Source: Streptacidiphilus jiangxiensis (GTDB lineage Bacteria > Actinomycetota > Actinomycetes > Streptomycetales > Streptomycetaceae). Taken from it: a DNA stretch of 64,000 nt. Below the pieces are notes generated by a model. It had not been told where the DNA came from, did no database searches, and was given only the letters and a program-made list of their open reading frames with translations. The number at the start of each line of letters is the position of its first letter. The stretch's first letter is position 1. A program made the translations under genes and the position numbers. Shown here one piece after another: positions 1 through 7,329 of the stretch. The stretch covers positions 434,001 through 498,000 of the forward strand of contig NZ_FOAZ01000003.1 in assembly GCF_900109465.1 (NCBI RefSeq), read 5' to 3'.

Positions 1-533
1 ATCCCCGGGACGACGGTGTTGACCCGTACGTCGGGTGCCCATTCGACGGCCATCGAGGCGGCGAGGTTGGCCAGCCCGGCCTTGGCCGCGCCGTAGGCGG
101 CGGTGCCGGGGGAGGGGCGGGTGCCGCTGACGCTGCCGACCATGACCACCGAGCCGCCGCTGCGGCGCAGGTGCGGCAGCGCGGCCAGGGACGCGGTCAG
201 CGGGGCGAGCAGGTTGAGCTCGATCACGCGCAGGTGGCGGGCGGTGTCCTCCGCTCCGTCGAGCAGTCGGAAGGGGGTCCCGCCCGCGTTGTTGACCAGG
301 ACGTCCAGGCGTCCGTGCCGGACGACAACCGCGTCGAGGAAGGCCGCCACCGCGGCCGCGTCGCGCAGGTCGACCGACGTGAACTCGGCCTTGCGGCCCG
401 CCTCCTGGACGGGCTCGGCCGGGGGTCTGCGGGCACAGACCAGCACCTCTGCACCTGCCCGCAGGAACGCCCGGGCGATCCCGGCGCCGACGCCGCGCGT
501 CCCGCCGGTGACCACGACGACCTGTCCGGTCAC
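1..533 (-). CDS. SDR family oxidoreductase, 3' end off the window
   Basis: This is a short-chain dehydrogenase/reductase, an NAD(P)-dependent oxidoreductase. About 177 codons are visible from a GTG at 533; the C-terminus lies beyond base 1. The N-terminal cofactor motif TGGTRGVGAG sits near residue 8, NNAGG follows near residue 90, and the catalytic YGAAK near residue 146. It is divergent from echA20. In the mycobacterial KstR2 regulon an SDR pair (Rv3548c/Rv3549c) occupies the same divergent position, so a role in steroid ring C/D breakdown is inferred. The substrate cannot be read from sequence. An ATG at 543 is ruled out because TGA follows it directly. Confidence 0.85.
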   Translation of the reverse strand, partial: MTGQVVVVTGGTRGVGAGIARAFLRAGAEVLVCARRPPAEPVQEAGRKAEFTSVDLRDAAAVAAFLDAVVVRHGRLDVLVNNAGGTPFRLLDGAEDTARHLRVIELNLLAPLTASLAALPHLRRSGGSVVMVGSVSGTRPSPGTAAYGAAKAGLANLAASMAVEWAPDVRVNTVVPG

Positions 534-598
534 ACCGTCACATCCCCTCGCCTCTCCCGCAGCGCGCCTCCCGCTGCTAACGTCAACTCAAGAATGCA

Positions 599-614
599 CC
601 TAACAAACGTTTGG
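599..614. promoter_or_regulatory. Candidate KstR2-like operator, copy 1
   Basis: The plus strand reads CCTAACAAACGTTTGG; its complement CCAAACGTTTGTTAGG matches CCAAACACTTGTTAGG at 6421-6436 except for two central bases. Both halves fit CCWAAC. The site lies between the divergent SDR and echA20 starts. The core resembles the published mycobacterial KstR2 box (AAGCAAGNNCTTGCTT) in its CAA-N4-CTTG-type centre. Binding by a TetR regulator is inferred; no kstR2 gene is in the window. Confidence 0.6.
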
Positions 615-636
615 TGGAAAGGTAGCTGATTCGCCG

Positions 637-1410
637 ATGGGAGTCTCCACCTCACGTCCGCAGCCTGCGGTCGCCGTCGTCACGGTGTCCTATCCACCGG
701 TCAACGCCCTTCCGGTGCAAGGCTGGAGAGATCTCGCCGAGGCGGTTCGCGCGGCCGGGCGCGATCCGGAGGTGCGCTGCGTCGTGCTCGCCGCCGAGGG
801 CCGCGGCTTCAATGCCGGCGTGGACATCAAGGAGGTCCAGCGCGACCCCGGCCGTACGGCCATCATCGGTGCCAACCGCGGCTGCTACGAGGCCTTTGCG
901 GCCGTCTACGAGTGCGAGGTGCCCGTCGTCGCGGCCGTCCAGGGGCACTGTCTGGGCGGCGGCATCGGGCTGGTGGGCAACGCCGACGCGATCGTCGCCA
1001 GCGAGGACGCCTACTTCGGGCTGCCGGAGCTGGACCGCGGCGCCCTCGGCGCCGCCACGCACCTGGCCAGGCTGGTGCCGCAGCACCTGATGCGCACGCT
1101 CTACTACACCTCCCGCACCGTCACCGCCGCGGAGCTGCACCGGCACGGATCGGTGTGGGAGGTCGTCCCGCGCGACCAACTCGCCGACACAGCGCTGCGG
1201 TTGGCAGGCGAGATGGCGACCAAGGACGGCGCGCTGATCCGGATGGCCAAGGCCGCCATCAACGGCATCGACCCGGTGGACGTACGCCGCAGCTACCGCT
1301 TCGAGCAGGGCTTCACCTTCGAGGCGAACCTGAGCGGCCTCGCGGACCGGATCCGCGACACCAACAGCATGAACGGCAGCGGCAAGGAGGGTGGCGACAG
1401 CCGTGGTTGA
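637..1410 (+). CDS. echA20: EchA20-like crotonase, HIEC-CoA ring hydrolase
   Basis: A crotonase-fold protein of 257 aa. In M. tuberculosis EchA20 hydrolyses the D ring of HIEC-CoA during cholesterol breakdown. Diagnostic stretches are the N-terminal YPPVNALP, AEGRGFNAGVDIKEVQR (oxyanion hole), GGGIGLVGNADAIVASEDA, and LPELDRGALGAATHLARLVP followed by QHLMR, plus a C-terminal YRFEQGFTFEANL; these match EchA20 as I recall it, over the whole length. It is the first gene of echA20-ipdA-ipdB-ipdC, with each downstream start overlapping the previous stop. No strong ribosome binding site precedes the ATG. An ordinary enoyl-CoA hydratase is the alternative, but the ipdAB context argues against it. 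Confidence 0.87.
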   Translation: MGVSTSRPQPAVAVVTVSYPPVNALPVQGWRDLAEAVRAAGRDPEVRCVVLAAEGRGFNAGVDIKEVQRDPGRTAIIGANRGCYEAFAAVYECEVPVVAAVQGHCLGGGIGLVGNADAIVASEDAYFGLPELDRGALGAATHLARLVPQHLMRTLYYTSRTVTAAELHRHGSVWEVVPRDQLADTALRLAGEMATKDGALIRMAKAAINGIDPVDVRRSYRFEQGFTFEANLSGLADRIRDTNSMNGSGKEGGDSRG

Positions 1411-2251
1411 CAAGGTGATGACGCCGGAGGAGGTCGTCGGCCGACTGCGCAGTGGCATGACGGTCGGCATCGGCGGCTGGGGCTCCCGGCGCAAGCCGAT
1501 GGCCCTGGTCCGGGCGCTGCTGCGGTCCGACGTGACAGACCTGACCGTGGTCTCCTACGGCGGCCCCGACGTCGGCATGCTGGCCGCCGCAGGCCGGATC
1601 CGCAAGCTCGTCACGGCCTTCGCCACCCTCGACTCGATCCCGCTGGAGCCGCACTACCGCGCGGCACGCGAAGGCGGCGCCTTCGAACTCGTCGAGCTGG
1701 ACGAGGCGATGCTGATGTGGGGCCTGACCGCCGCGGTCCACCGCCTGCCGTTCCTGCCGATCCGCGCGGGCCTCGGCTCGGACGTGATGCGGGTCAACCC
1801 GCGACTGAGGACGGTGCGTTCGCCCTACGAGGACGGCGAGGAACTGGTGGCCGTGCCCGCGCTGCGGCTCGACGCGGCGCTCGTCCACCTCAACCGCGCC
1901 GACCGGCAGGGCAACGCCCAGTACCTGGGCCCGGACCCGTTCTTCGACGACCTGTACTGCGAGGCCGCCGAGCACGCCTACGTCTCCTGCGAACAGCTCG
2001 TAGACACCGAGGAGTTGGCCAAGGCCGACGGTCCGCAGTCACTGCTGGTCAAGCGGTTGTCGGTGGCGGGCGTCGTGGCGGCGCCGAACGGCGCCCACTT
2101 CACCTCCTGCACCCCCGACTACGAGCGCGACGAGGCGTTCCAGCGCCACTACGCCGCCACCGAGTGGTCCGCCTTCGCGGAGCGCTTCCTCGGCGGCAGC
2201 GAACTCGACTACCGGTCCGCGGTGGCCGCCTGGCAGGAGGAGCAGCGGTGA
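1403..2251 (+). CDS. ipdA: IpdA, alpha subunit of COCHEA-CoA hydrolase
   Basis: Alpha subunit of a class I CoA-transferase-fold enzyme. IpdAB acts as a hydrolase that opens the last steroid ring of COCHEA-CoA. Family stretches include RSGMTVGIGGWGSRRKPMA near the N-terminus, SYGGPDVGML, RLPFLPIRAGLGSDV and the C-terminal HFTSCTPDYERDE, in the order known for mycobacterial IpdA. The GTG at 1403 has an AAGGAGG 12 bases upstream and overlaps the echA20 stop by 8 bases; an in-frame GTG at 1391 abuts the same AAGGAGG and is less likely. The gene overlaps ipdB by 4 bases, fitting a heteromeric complex. Confidence 0.88.
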   Translation: MVDKVMTPEEVVGRLRSGMTVGIGGWGSRRKPMALVRALLRSDVTDLTVVSYGGPDVGMLAAAGRIRKLVTAFATLDSIPLEPHYRAAREGGAFELVELDEAMLMWGLTAAVHRLPFLPIRAGLGSDVMRVNPRLRTVRSPYEDGEELVAVPALRLDAALVHLNRADRQGNAQYLGPDPFFDDLYCEAAEHAYVSCEQLVDTEELAKADGPQSLLVKRLSVAGVVAAPNGAHFTSCTPDYERDEAFQRHYAATEWSAFAERFLGGSELDYRSAVAAWQEEQR

Positions 2252-2985
2252 CGGACACCTCGCGTGCGGAGTACTGCGTCGTCGCCTGCGCCGAGGCCTG
2301 GCGCGGCGACGGCGAGATCCTGGCCAGCCCGATGGGCACGGTCCCGAGCATCGGCGCCCGCCTGGCCAAGCTGACCTTCGCCCCCGACCTGCTGCTCACC
2401 GACGGCGAGGCCCTGCTCGTCGCCGACGTCGCCGCGCTCGGCGAGCGCCCGCGGACGGTGGAGGGCTGGCTGCCCTACCGGCAGCACCTGAGCCTGGCCA
2501 TGGGCGGGCGGCGCCACGTGATGATGGGCGCCAGCCAGATCGACCGCTACGGCAACCAGAACATCTCCTGCATCGGTGACTGGGCCAGGCCCACCCGGCA
2601 GCTGCTCGGCTTTCGTGGGGCGCCGATGAACACCCTGAACAACCCCACCAGTTACTGGATCCCCAAGCACAGCGCCCGGGTCTTCGTGGAGCGCGTCGAC
2701 GTGGTCTGCGGCGTCGGCAACGACCGCGCGGTGGGCCCGTACCACGGGCTGCGGCGGGTGGTCAGCGACCTCGGCGTCTTCGACTTCGCGACGGCCGACG
2801 GCGCGATGCGGTTGGTCTCGGTGCACCCCGGCGTCACCGTCGAGCAGGTCGTCGCGGCGACCGGCTTTCCGCTGGAGATCGGGGACGCGGTCGGCACGAC
2901 GCGTGAACCGAGCGACGCGGAACGCCGGTTGATCCGTGAGGTCATCGACCCGCGCGGCCTGCGCGACAAGGAGGTGCGCGCGTGA
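2248..2985 (+). CDS. ipdB: IpdB, beta subunit of COCHEA-CoA hydrolase
   Basis: Beta subunit of the IpdAB CoA-transferase-like hydrolase, 245 aa. Visible family stretches are GEILASPMGTVPSIGARLAK near residue 20, LSLAMGGRRHVMMGASQIDR around residue 90, YGNQNISCIG and APMNTLNNPTSYWIPKHS. The GTG start lies inside the ipdA stop (GTGA overlap), indicating coupled translation and equal subunit supply. It ends with another GTGA overlap into ipdC. Known role: with IpdA, hydrolytic opening of ring C of the cholesterol-derived COCHEA-CoA. Earlier in-frame codons lie inside ipdA and were rejected as starts. Confidence 0.88.
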   Translation: MTDTSRAEYCVVACAEAWRGDGEILASPMGTVPSIGARLAKLTFAPDLLLTDGEALLVADVAALGERPRTVEGWLPYRQHLSLAMGGRRHVMMGASQIDRYGNQNISCIGDWARPTRQLLGFRGAPMNTLNNPTSYWIPKHSARVFVERVDVVCGVGNDRAVGPYHGLRRVVSDLGVFDFATADGAMRLVSVHPGVTVEQVVAATGFPLEIGDAVGTTREPSDAERRLIREVIDPRGLRDKEVRA

Positions 2986-4040
2986 GCGTCCCCGCACTCG
3001 ACACGCCGCTGACGAAGCTCGTCGGTGTCCGCCATCCGATCGTCCAGACGGGCATGGGCTGGGTCGCCGGCCCGCGGCTGGTCTCCGCGACGGCGAACGC
3101 GGGCGCGCTCGGCATCCTCGCCTCGGCGACGATGTCGCCGGAGCAACTGCGCTCCGCCGTGCGCGAGGTGAAGTCCCGCACGGAGGCCCCCTTCGGGGTC
3201 AACCTGCGCGCGGACGCGGGCGACGCGGAGGAGCGGGTGCGGATCATCGTGGCCGAGGGCGTCCGCGTCGCCTCGTTCGCCCTGGCCCCCTCGAAGGACC
3301 TGATCGCCCGCCTCAAGGACGCGGGCGTCGTCGTGATCCCCTCGATCGGCGCTCGCCGCCACGCGGAGAAGGTCGCCGCGTGGGGCGCCGACGCCGTCGT
3401 CGTCCAGGGTAGCGAGGGCGGCGGCCACACGGGTGAGGTGGCGACCACGGTCCTTCTTCCACAGGTTGTGGACGCCGTCGACATCCCGGTCGTCGCCGCC
3501 GGCGGCTTCTTCGACGGCCGCGGCCTGGTCGCCGCGCTCGCCTACGGCGCGGCGGGCGTCGCGATGGGGACCCGCTTCCTGCTCACCTCGGACTCCACGG
3601 TCCCGGACGCGGTGAAGGCCCGCTACCTCGCCGCGCAGGTCAAGGACGTCACGGTCACCCGCGCGGTGGACGGCCTTCCTCACCGGATGCTCCGCACGGA
3701 TCTCGTCGCCTCCCTGGAGAACGCGGGCCGCGCGCGGGTGCTGGCCCGCGCTGTCCGCCATGCTGCGGGCTTCCGGAAGCTCTCCGGGATGACCTGGCGC
3801 GAGATGGTCCGCGACGGCCTCGCCATGAAGCACGGCAAGGACCTCACCTGGAGCCAGATCCTGCTGGCGGCCAACACCCCGATGCTGCTCAAGTCCTCGA
3901 TGGTGGACGGGCGCACGGACCTGGGCGTGATGGCCTCCGGCCAGGTCGCGGGAGTGATCGAGGACCTGCCGAGCTGCGAGGAGCTGGTCGGTCGGATCAT
4001 GCGTGAGGCCGAGCGAGTCATGAACCGGTTGCGATGTTGA
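2982..4040 (+). CDS. ipdC: IpdC-like FMN-dependent oxidoreductase (NMO/2-nitropropane dioxygenase fold)
   Basis: A TIM-barrel flavoprotein of 352 aa in the nitronate monooxygenase superfamily. Motifs are HPIVQTGMGWVAGPRLV at the N-terminus, GALGILASATM, the FMN-phosphate region VVQGSEGGGHTGE near residue 138, and PVVAAGGFFDGRGL then GAAGVAMGTRFLLT near residues 170-200. In the KstR2 regulon IpdC follows ipdAB and is thought to introduce the ring double bond before EchA20 acts. Its GTG overlaps the ipdB stop. The name rests mainly on operon position; the fold alone would only say nitronate monooxygenase-like. Confidence 0.82.
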   Translation: MSVPALDTPLTKLVGVRHPIVQTGMGWVAGPRLVSATANAGALGILASATMSPEQLRSAVREVKSRTEAPFGVNLRADAGDAEERVRIIVAEGVRVASFALAPSKDLIARLKDAGVVVIPSIGARRHAEKVAAWGADAVVVQGSEGGGHTGEVATTVLLPQVVDAVDIPVVAAGGFFDGRGLVAALAYGAAGVAMGTRFLLTSDSTVPDAVKARYLAAQVKDVTVTRAVDGLPHRMLRTDLVASLENAGRARVLARAVRHAAGFRKLSGMTWREMVRDGLAMKHGKDLTWSQILLAANTPMLLKSSMVDGRTDLGVMASGQVAGVIEDLPSCEELVGRIMREAERVMNRLRC

Positions 4041-4062
4041 ATTGAGAATCGCTCCCCGCCGA

Positions 4063-4092
4063 GTGGGGTGAATTCCCCCCACTTGGTGGGGA
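4063..4092 (+). terminator. Overlapping hairpins after ipdC
   Basis: GTGGGG (4063-4068) can pair with CCCCAC (4077-4082), and that same CCCCAC can pair instead with GTGGGG at 4086-4091. The two mutually exclusive stems lie 23 bases after the ipdC stop and before the next gene, so termination is the simplest role. Confidence 0.5.
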
Positions 4093-4194
4093 AGGCGATA
4101 TTCCGGGAGCCGGCCGTCCGGCGCACGGTTCACAATTCCTTGCTGAACGGTGCGTGCGAATGCACGCGTGCTCTTTCACGGCGGCAGGAATCAC

Positions 4195-4398
4195 ATGGAG
4201 TACGACATGAGTCCGAAGACGCAGTCAGGGATGCGCCTCACCGCCTGCGTGGTGCTGCTGGTCGGGACGGCCTTTCTCGTTGTCGCGGTGGTGTTGCACC
4301 ATGTGTGGACGACGCTGTTGTTCAGCCTGGTCTTCGCGCTGGGACTGGCGGTCGCCGTCACGTTGTTCGGAAGGGCCAATCGCCAGTCCCGCTCCTGA
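4195..4398 (+). CDS. Small two-helix membrane protein
   Basis: A 67-residue protein with no recognised family. Two hydrophobic helices are evident, roughly LTACVVLLVGTAFLVVAVVL and TTLLFSLVFALGLAVAVTLF, separated by a short HHVW turn, with a polar, basic C-terminal tail. CAGGA lies 5 bases before the ATG at 4195. A second ATG at 4207 has GGAG six bases upstream and gives a 63-residue product; both are plausible. It sits between the ipdC terminator and convergent fadA6, with no evident link to steroid catabolism. Confidence 0.6.
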   Translation: MEYDMSPKTQSGMRLTACVVLLVGTAFLVVAVVLHHVWTTLLFSLVFALGLAVAVTLFGRANRQSRS

Positions 4399-4409
4399 GC
4401 GGAGACGGT

Positions 4410-5567
4410 CTACAGCCGCTCGATGATGGTCACGTTCGCCTGGCCGCCGCCCTCGCACATGGTCTGCAGGCCGTAGCGGCCCCCGGTCCGCTCCAGCTCG
4501 TGCAGGAGCGTTGTCATCAGCTTCACGCCCGTCGCCCCCAGCGGGTGGCCCAGTGCGATCGCGCCGCCGTTGACGTTCACCCGCTCCGGGTCCGCGCCCG
4601 TCTCCTTGAGCCACGCCAGCACCACCGGCGCGAACGCCTCGTTGATCTCGACCAGGTCGATCGCGTCGATGGACAGGCCGGTCTTCTTCAGCGCGTACGC
4701 GGTCGCGGGGATCGGCGCGGAGAGCATGCGGATGGGGTCCTCACCGCGCACCGACAGGTGGTGGACGCGGGCGCGTGGCCGCAGGCCGTGCTCGCGGACG
4801 GCGCGTTCGGAGGCGAGCAGCATTGCCGCCGCGCCGTCGGAGACCTGGGAGGAGCAGGCGGCGGTGATGGTGCCGCCCTCGACGACCGGCTTCAGGCCGG
4901 CCATCTTCTCCAGCGTGGTGTCCCGCCGCGGGCCCTCGTCGACGGACACGTCCCCGTGGGCGACGATCTCGCGGTCGAAGCGGCCCTCGTCGATGGCCCG
5001 CAGTGCGCGCTGGTGGGAGCGGAGCGCGAACTCCTCCATGTCGCGCCGGGTGACGCCCCACTTCGACGCGATCAGCTCCGCGCCGTGGAACTGGTTCACC
5101 GGTGCGGTCCCGTAGCGGGCGCGCCAGCCCACGCTGCCGTGGAAGGGGCCCTCGGTCAGGCCCAGCGGCTCGCCCGCCTGGCGGCTGGCGTAGGCGATCG
5201 GGATCATGCTCATGTTCTGCACGCCGCCCGCCACGACGAGGTCCTGAGTGCCGGAGAGGACGCCCTGCGCGGCGAAGTGCAGGGCCTGTTGCGAGCTGCC
5301 GCACTGCCGGTCGACGGTGACGCCGGGCACCTCCTCCGGCAGGCCCGCCGCGAGCCAGCAGGTGCGGGCGATGTCGCCCGCCTGCGGGCCGACCGCGTCC
5401 AGGCAGCCGAAGACGACGTCCTCGACAGCGGCCGGGTCGATGCCGGTCCGGGCGACGAGAGCGGTCAGCACGTGGGCGCCCAGGTCCGCCGGGTGGACGG
5501 CGGAGAGGCCTCCGCCCTTCCGGCCCACGGGGGTGCGGACCGCGTCGATGATGTAGGCCTCGGCCAT
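4410..5567 (-). CDS. fadA6: FadA6-like acetyl-CoA acetyltransferase (thiolase)
   Basis: A thiolase of 385 aa. The acyl-accepting cysteine is C89 in DRQCGSSQQAL, the second catalytic region is NVNGGAIALGHPLGATG near residue 335, and the third cysteine is in MCEGGGQANV near the C-terminus. All three catalytic elements are intact. In the KstR2 pathway FadA6 thiolyses the open-chain diacid CoA produced by IpdAB; that role is inferred from context. It lies downstream of ipdF on the same strand with a 32-base gap. AGGAG is 10 bases before the ATG at 5567. Longer in-frame extensions run into ipdF and are rejected. Confidence 0.87.
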   Translation of the reverse strand: MAEAYIIDAVRTPVGRKGGGLSAVHPADLGAHVLTALVARTGIDPAAVEDVVFGCLDAVGPQAGDIARTCWLAAGLPEEVPGVTVDRQCGSSQQALHFAAQGVLSGTQDLVVAGGVQNMSMIPIAYASRQAGEPLGLTEGPFHGSVGWRARYGTAPVNQFHGAELIASKWGVTRRDMEEFALRSHQRALRAIDEGRFDREIVAHGDVSVDEGPRRDTTLEKMAGLKPVVEGGTITAACSSQVSDGAAAMLLASERAVREHGLRPRARVHHLSVRGEDPIRMLSAPIPATAYALKKTGLSIDAIDLVEINEAFAPVVLAWLKETGADPERVNVNGGAIALGHPLGATGVKLMTTLLHELERTGGRYGLQTMCEGGGQANVTIIERL

Positions 5568-5599
5568 GGCGGGCTTCAACTCCTGTCGGCAGTAAGGAT

Positions 5600-6403
5600 C
5601 TAGGCGTGCTGGCTGCTCACCGAGACCGTCTCGCCGGTCATGTAGGAGGAGTAGCCGCTGGCCAGGAAGACGATGACGTTGGCCACCTCCCACGGCTCCG
5701 CGTAGCGGCCGAACGCCTCGCGTTCGGTCAGCTCGGCGAGCAGCTCGGGGGTGGTGACCTTGACCAGGTGCGGGTGCATCGCGAGGCTCGGCGCGACCGC
5801 GTTGACGCGGACGCCGAACGCGGCGGCCTCCAGGGCAGCGCAGCGGGTCAGCGCCATCACGCCGGCTTTGGCGGCCGCGTAGTGGGACTGCCCGGCCTGG
5901 GCGCGCCACCCGATGACGGAGGCGTTGTTGACCACCACACCGCCCTGGCCGGAGTCCTTCATCGCGCGCAGGGCCGCGCGGGTGCAGCGGAAGGTGCCGC
6001 CGAGGGTGACGTCGATGACGCGGTCCCACTGCTCGTCGGTCATGTCGACGAGCTCGGCGGTGCCGCCGAGGCCGGCGTTGTTGACGACGACGTCGAGCCG
6101 GCCGTGGGTCCGTGCGGCGCAGGCGAAGAGCTCCTGGACCTGGGCCTCGTCGGTGACGTCGCACGGGAGCGCGGCGACACGCTCGGCGCCGAACTCGGCG
6201 GCGAGGGCGTCCGCGGACTCCTTGAGGCGGCGCGCGTGGGCGTCGCTGACCAGGACGCGGGCGCCTTCCTCCAGGAAGCGGCGGGCCGTGGCACCGCCGA
6301 TCCCGGCGCCCGCCGCGGCGGTGATCACCGCGCTGCGCCCGGCGAGCAGACCGTGCCCGGACGGGTAGGTGGGAGGTGTGCGGAGACCGTCGACGTCACC
6401 CAT
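5600..6403 (-). CDS. ipdF: IpdF-like SDR, 5-hydroxy-HIC-CoA dehydrogenase
   Basis: A classical SDR of 267 aa. The cofactor loop TAAAGAGIGGATARR is near residue 29, DV near residue 77 contacts the adenine, NNAGLGG lies near residue 105, catalytic serine is in NNASVIGW and the Tyr-Lys pair in SHYAAAKAG. The ending SVSSQHA is characteristic of IpdF, which oxidises the 5-hydroxyl of the indane propionate intermediate. It is first in an ipdF-fadA6 unit and divergent from an enoyl-CoA hydratase; the 47-base gap between them holds the second copy of the KstR2-like box. Cofactor choice and exact substrate are inferred from the family. Confidence 0.82.
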   Translation of the reverse strand: MGDVDGLRTPPTYPSGHGLLAGRSAVITAAAGAGIGGATARRFLEEGARVLVSDAHARRLKESADALAAEFGAERVAALPCDVTDEAQVQELFACAARTHGRLDVVVNNAGLGGTAELVDMTDEQWDRVIDVTLGGTFRCTRAALRAMKDSGQGGVVVNNASVIGWRAQAGQSHYAAAKAGVMALTRCAALEAAAFGVRVNAVAPSLAMHPHLVKVTTPELLAELTEREAFGRYAEPWEVANVIVFLASGYSSYMTGETVSVSSQHA

Positions 6404-6420
6404 GTGGGTACGTTAACCTA

Positions 6421-6436
6421 CCAAACACTTGTTAGG
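6421..6436. promoter_or_regulatory. Candidate KstR2-like operator, copy 2
   Basis: The plus strand reads CCAAACACTTGTTAGG, with half-sites CCAAACA and CCTAACA in opposite orientation. It fills most of the 47-base gap between ipdF and the hydratase at 6451 and would control both promoters. It differs from the 599-614 site only at two central positions. The CAAACACTTGTT core is close to the mycobacterial KstR2 core CAAGCACTTGCT. Confidence 0.65.
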
Positions 6437-6450
6437 GAAGGAGTCCCGAG

Positions 6451-7326
6451 ATGAGTGCAGCCCCCGAGGCCCCGGACGACGGCGCGGACGACGCCCCGGT
6501 GCTCTACGAGCGGCGCGGGCCGGTCGCGTTGGTGACCATGAACCGGCCCCGCTATCGCAACGCCCAGAACTCGGCCATGACGTACGCCCTCGACGGCGCC
6601 TTCTACCGGGCCGCCGAGGACGGCGAGGTGAAGGTCGTCGTCCTCGCGGGAGCCGGTGCGCACTTCTCCGCCGGGCACGACATCGGCACCCCCGGGCGCG
6701 ACGCGCACCTGCCCTTCGAGCGGCGCGCAGGCCTGTGGTGGGACCACTCCGACAAGCAGGGCGCGGAGAGTCGTTACGCCCGCGAGTCCGAGGTCTATCT
6801 GGGGATGTGCCGGCGTTGGCGCGAGCTGCCCAAGCCGGTGCTCGCGTCCGTCCAAGGTGCTTGTGTGGCTGGTGGGTTGATGCTCGCCTGGGTCTGCGAC
6901 CTGATCGTCGCCGCCGACGACGCCTTCTTCGCCGACCCGGTGGTGCGGATGGGCATCCCCGGAGTCGAGTACTTCGCCCACCCGTGGGTGATGCCGCCCC
7001 GGATCGCCAAGGAGTTCCTCTTCACCGGTGACCGGATCGACGCCCGTCGCGCCTACGAGATCGGCATGGTCAACCGCGTCGTGCCCAGGCCCGAGTTGGA
7101 GCAGCGGACCTTCGAACTGGCCGAGCACATCGCGCAGATGCCACGCCTGGGCCTCGCCCTCACCAAGCGGGCCGTCAACCAGGCCGAGGACCTGCAGGGG
7201 ATGCACGCCGGCATGGACTCCGTCTTCGGCCTGCACCATCTCGCCCACGCCCACAACGCCGAGGTCGCCGCCGACTCCCTCGGCGGGATGGACGTCGCCG
7301 CCATGAAGAAGCAGGCGGAGGGCTAG
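6451..7326 (+). CDS. Enoyl-CoA hydratase/isomerase family protein in the HIP cluster
   Basis: A crotonase-fold enzyme of 291 aa that would hydrate or otherwise process an enoyl-CoA. Landmarks are LVTMNRPRYRNAQNSAM near residue 28, the oxyanion-hole segment AGAGAHFSAGHDIGTP around residue 67, and VQGACVAGGLMLAWVCDLIVA near residue 135. FADPVVRMGIPGVEYFAHP follows in place of the glutamate-bearing helix of typical hydratases. AAGGAG lies upstream of the ATG. The gene is divergent from ipdF and followed after three bases by a FadE gene, so it is part of the beta-oxidation-like half of the cluster. The exact substrate is unknown. Confidence 0.85.
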   Translation: MSAAPEAPDDGADDAPVLYERRGPVALVTMNRPRYRNAQNSAMTYALDGAFYRAAEDGEVKVVVLAGAGAHFSAGHDIGTPGRDAHLPFERRAGLWWDHSDKQGAESRYARESEVYLGMCRRWRELPKPVLASVQGACVAGGLMLAWVCDLIVAADDAFFADPVVRMGIPGVEYFAHPWVMPPRIAKEFLFTGDRIDARRAYEIGMVNRVVPRPELEQRTFELAEHIAQMPRLGLALTKRAVNQAEDLQGMHAGMDSVFGLHHLAHAHNAEVAADSLGGMDVAAMKKQAEG

Positions 7327-7329
7327 GCC

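Noticed and set aside
4068..5603. A 511-codon plus-strand frame opposite the thiolase
   Set aside because: The minus strand carries all three thiolase catalytic motifs; the plus frame is low-complexity.
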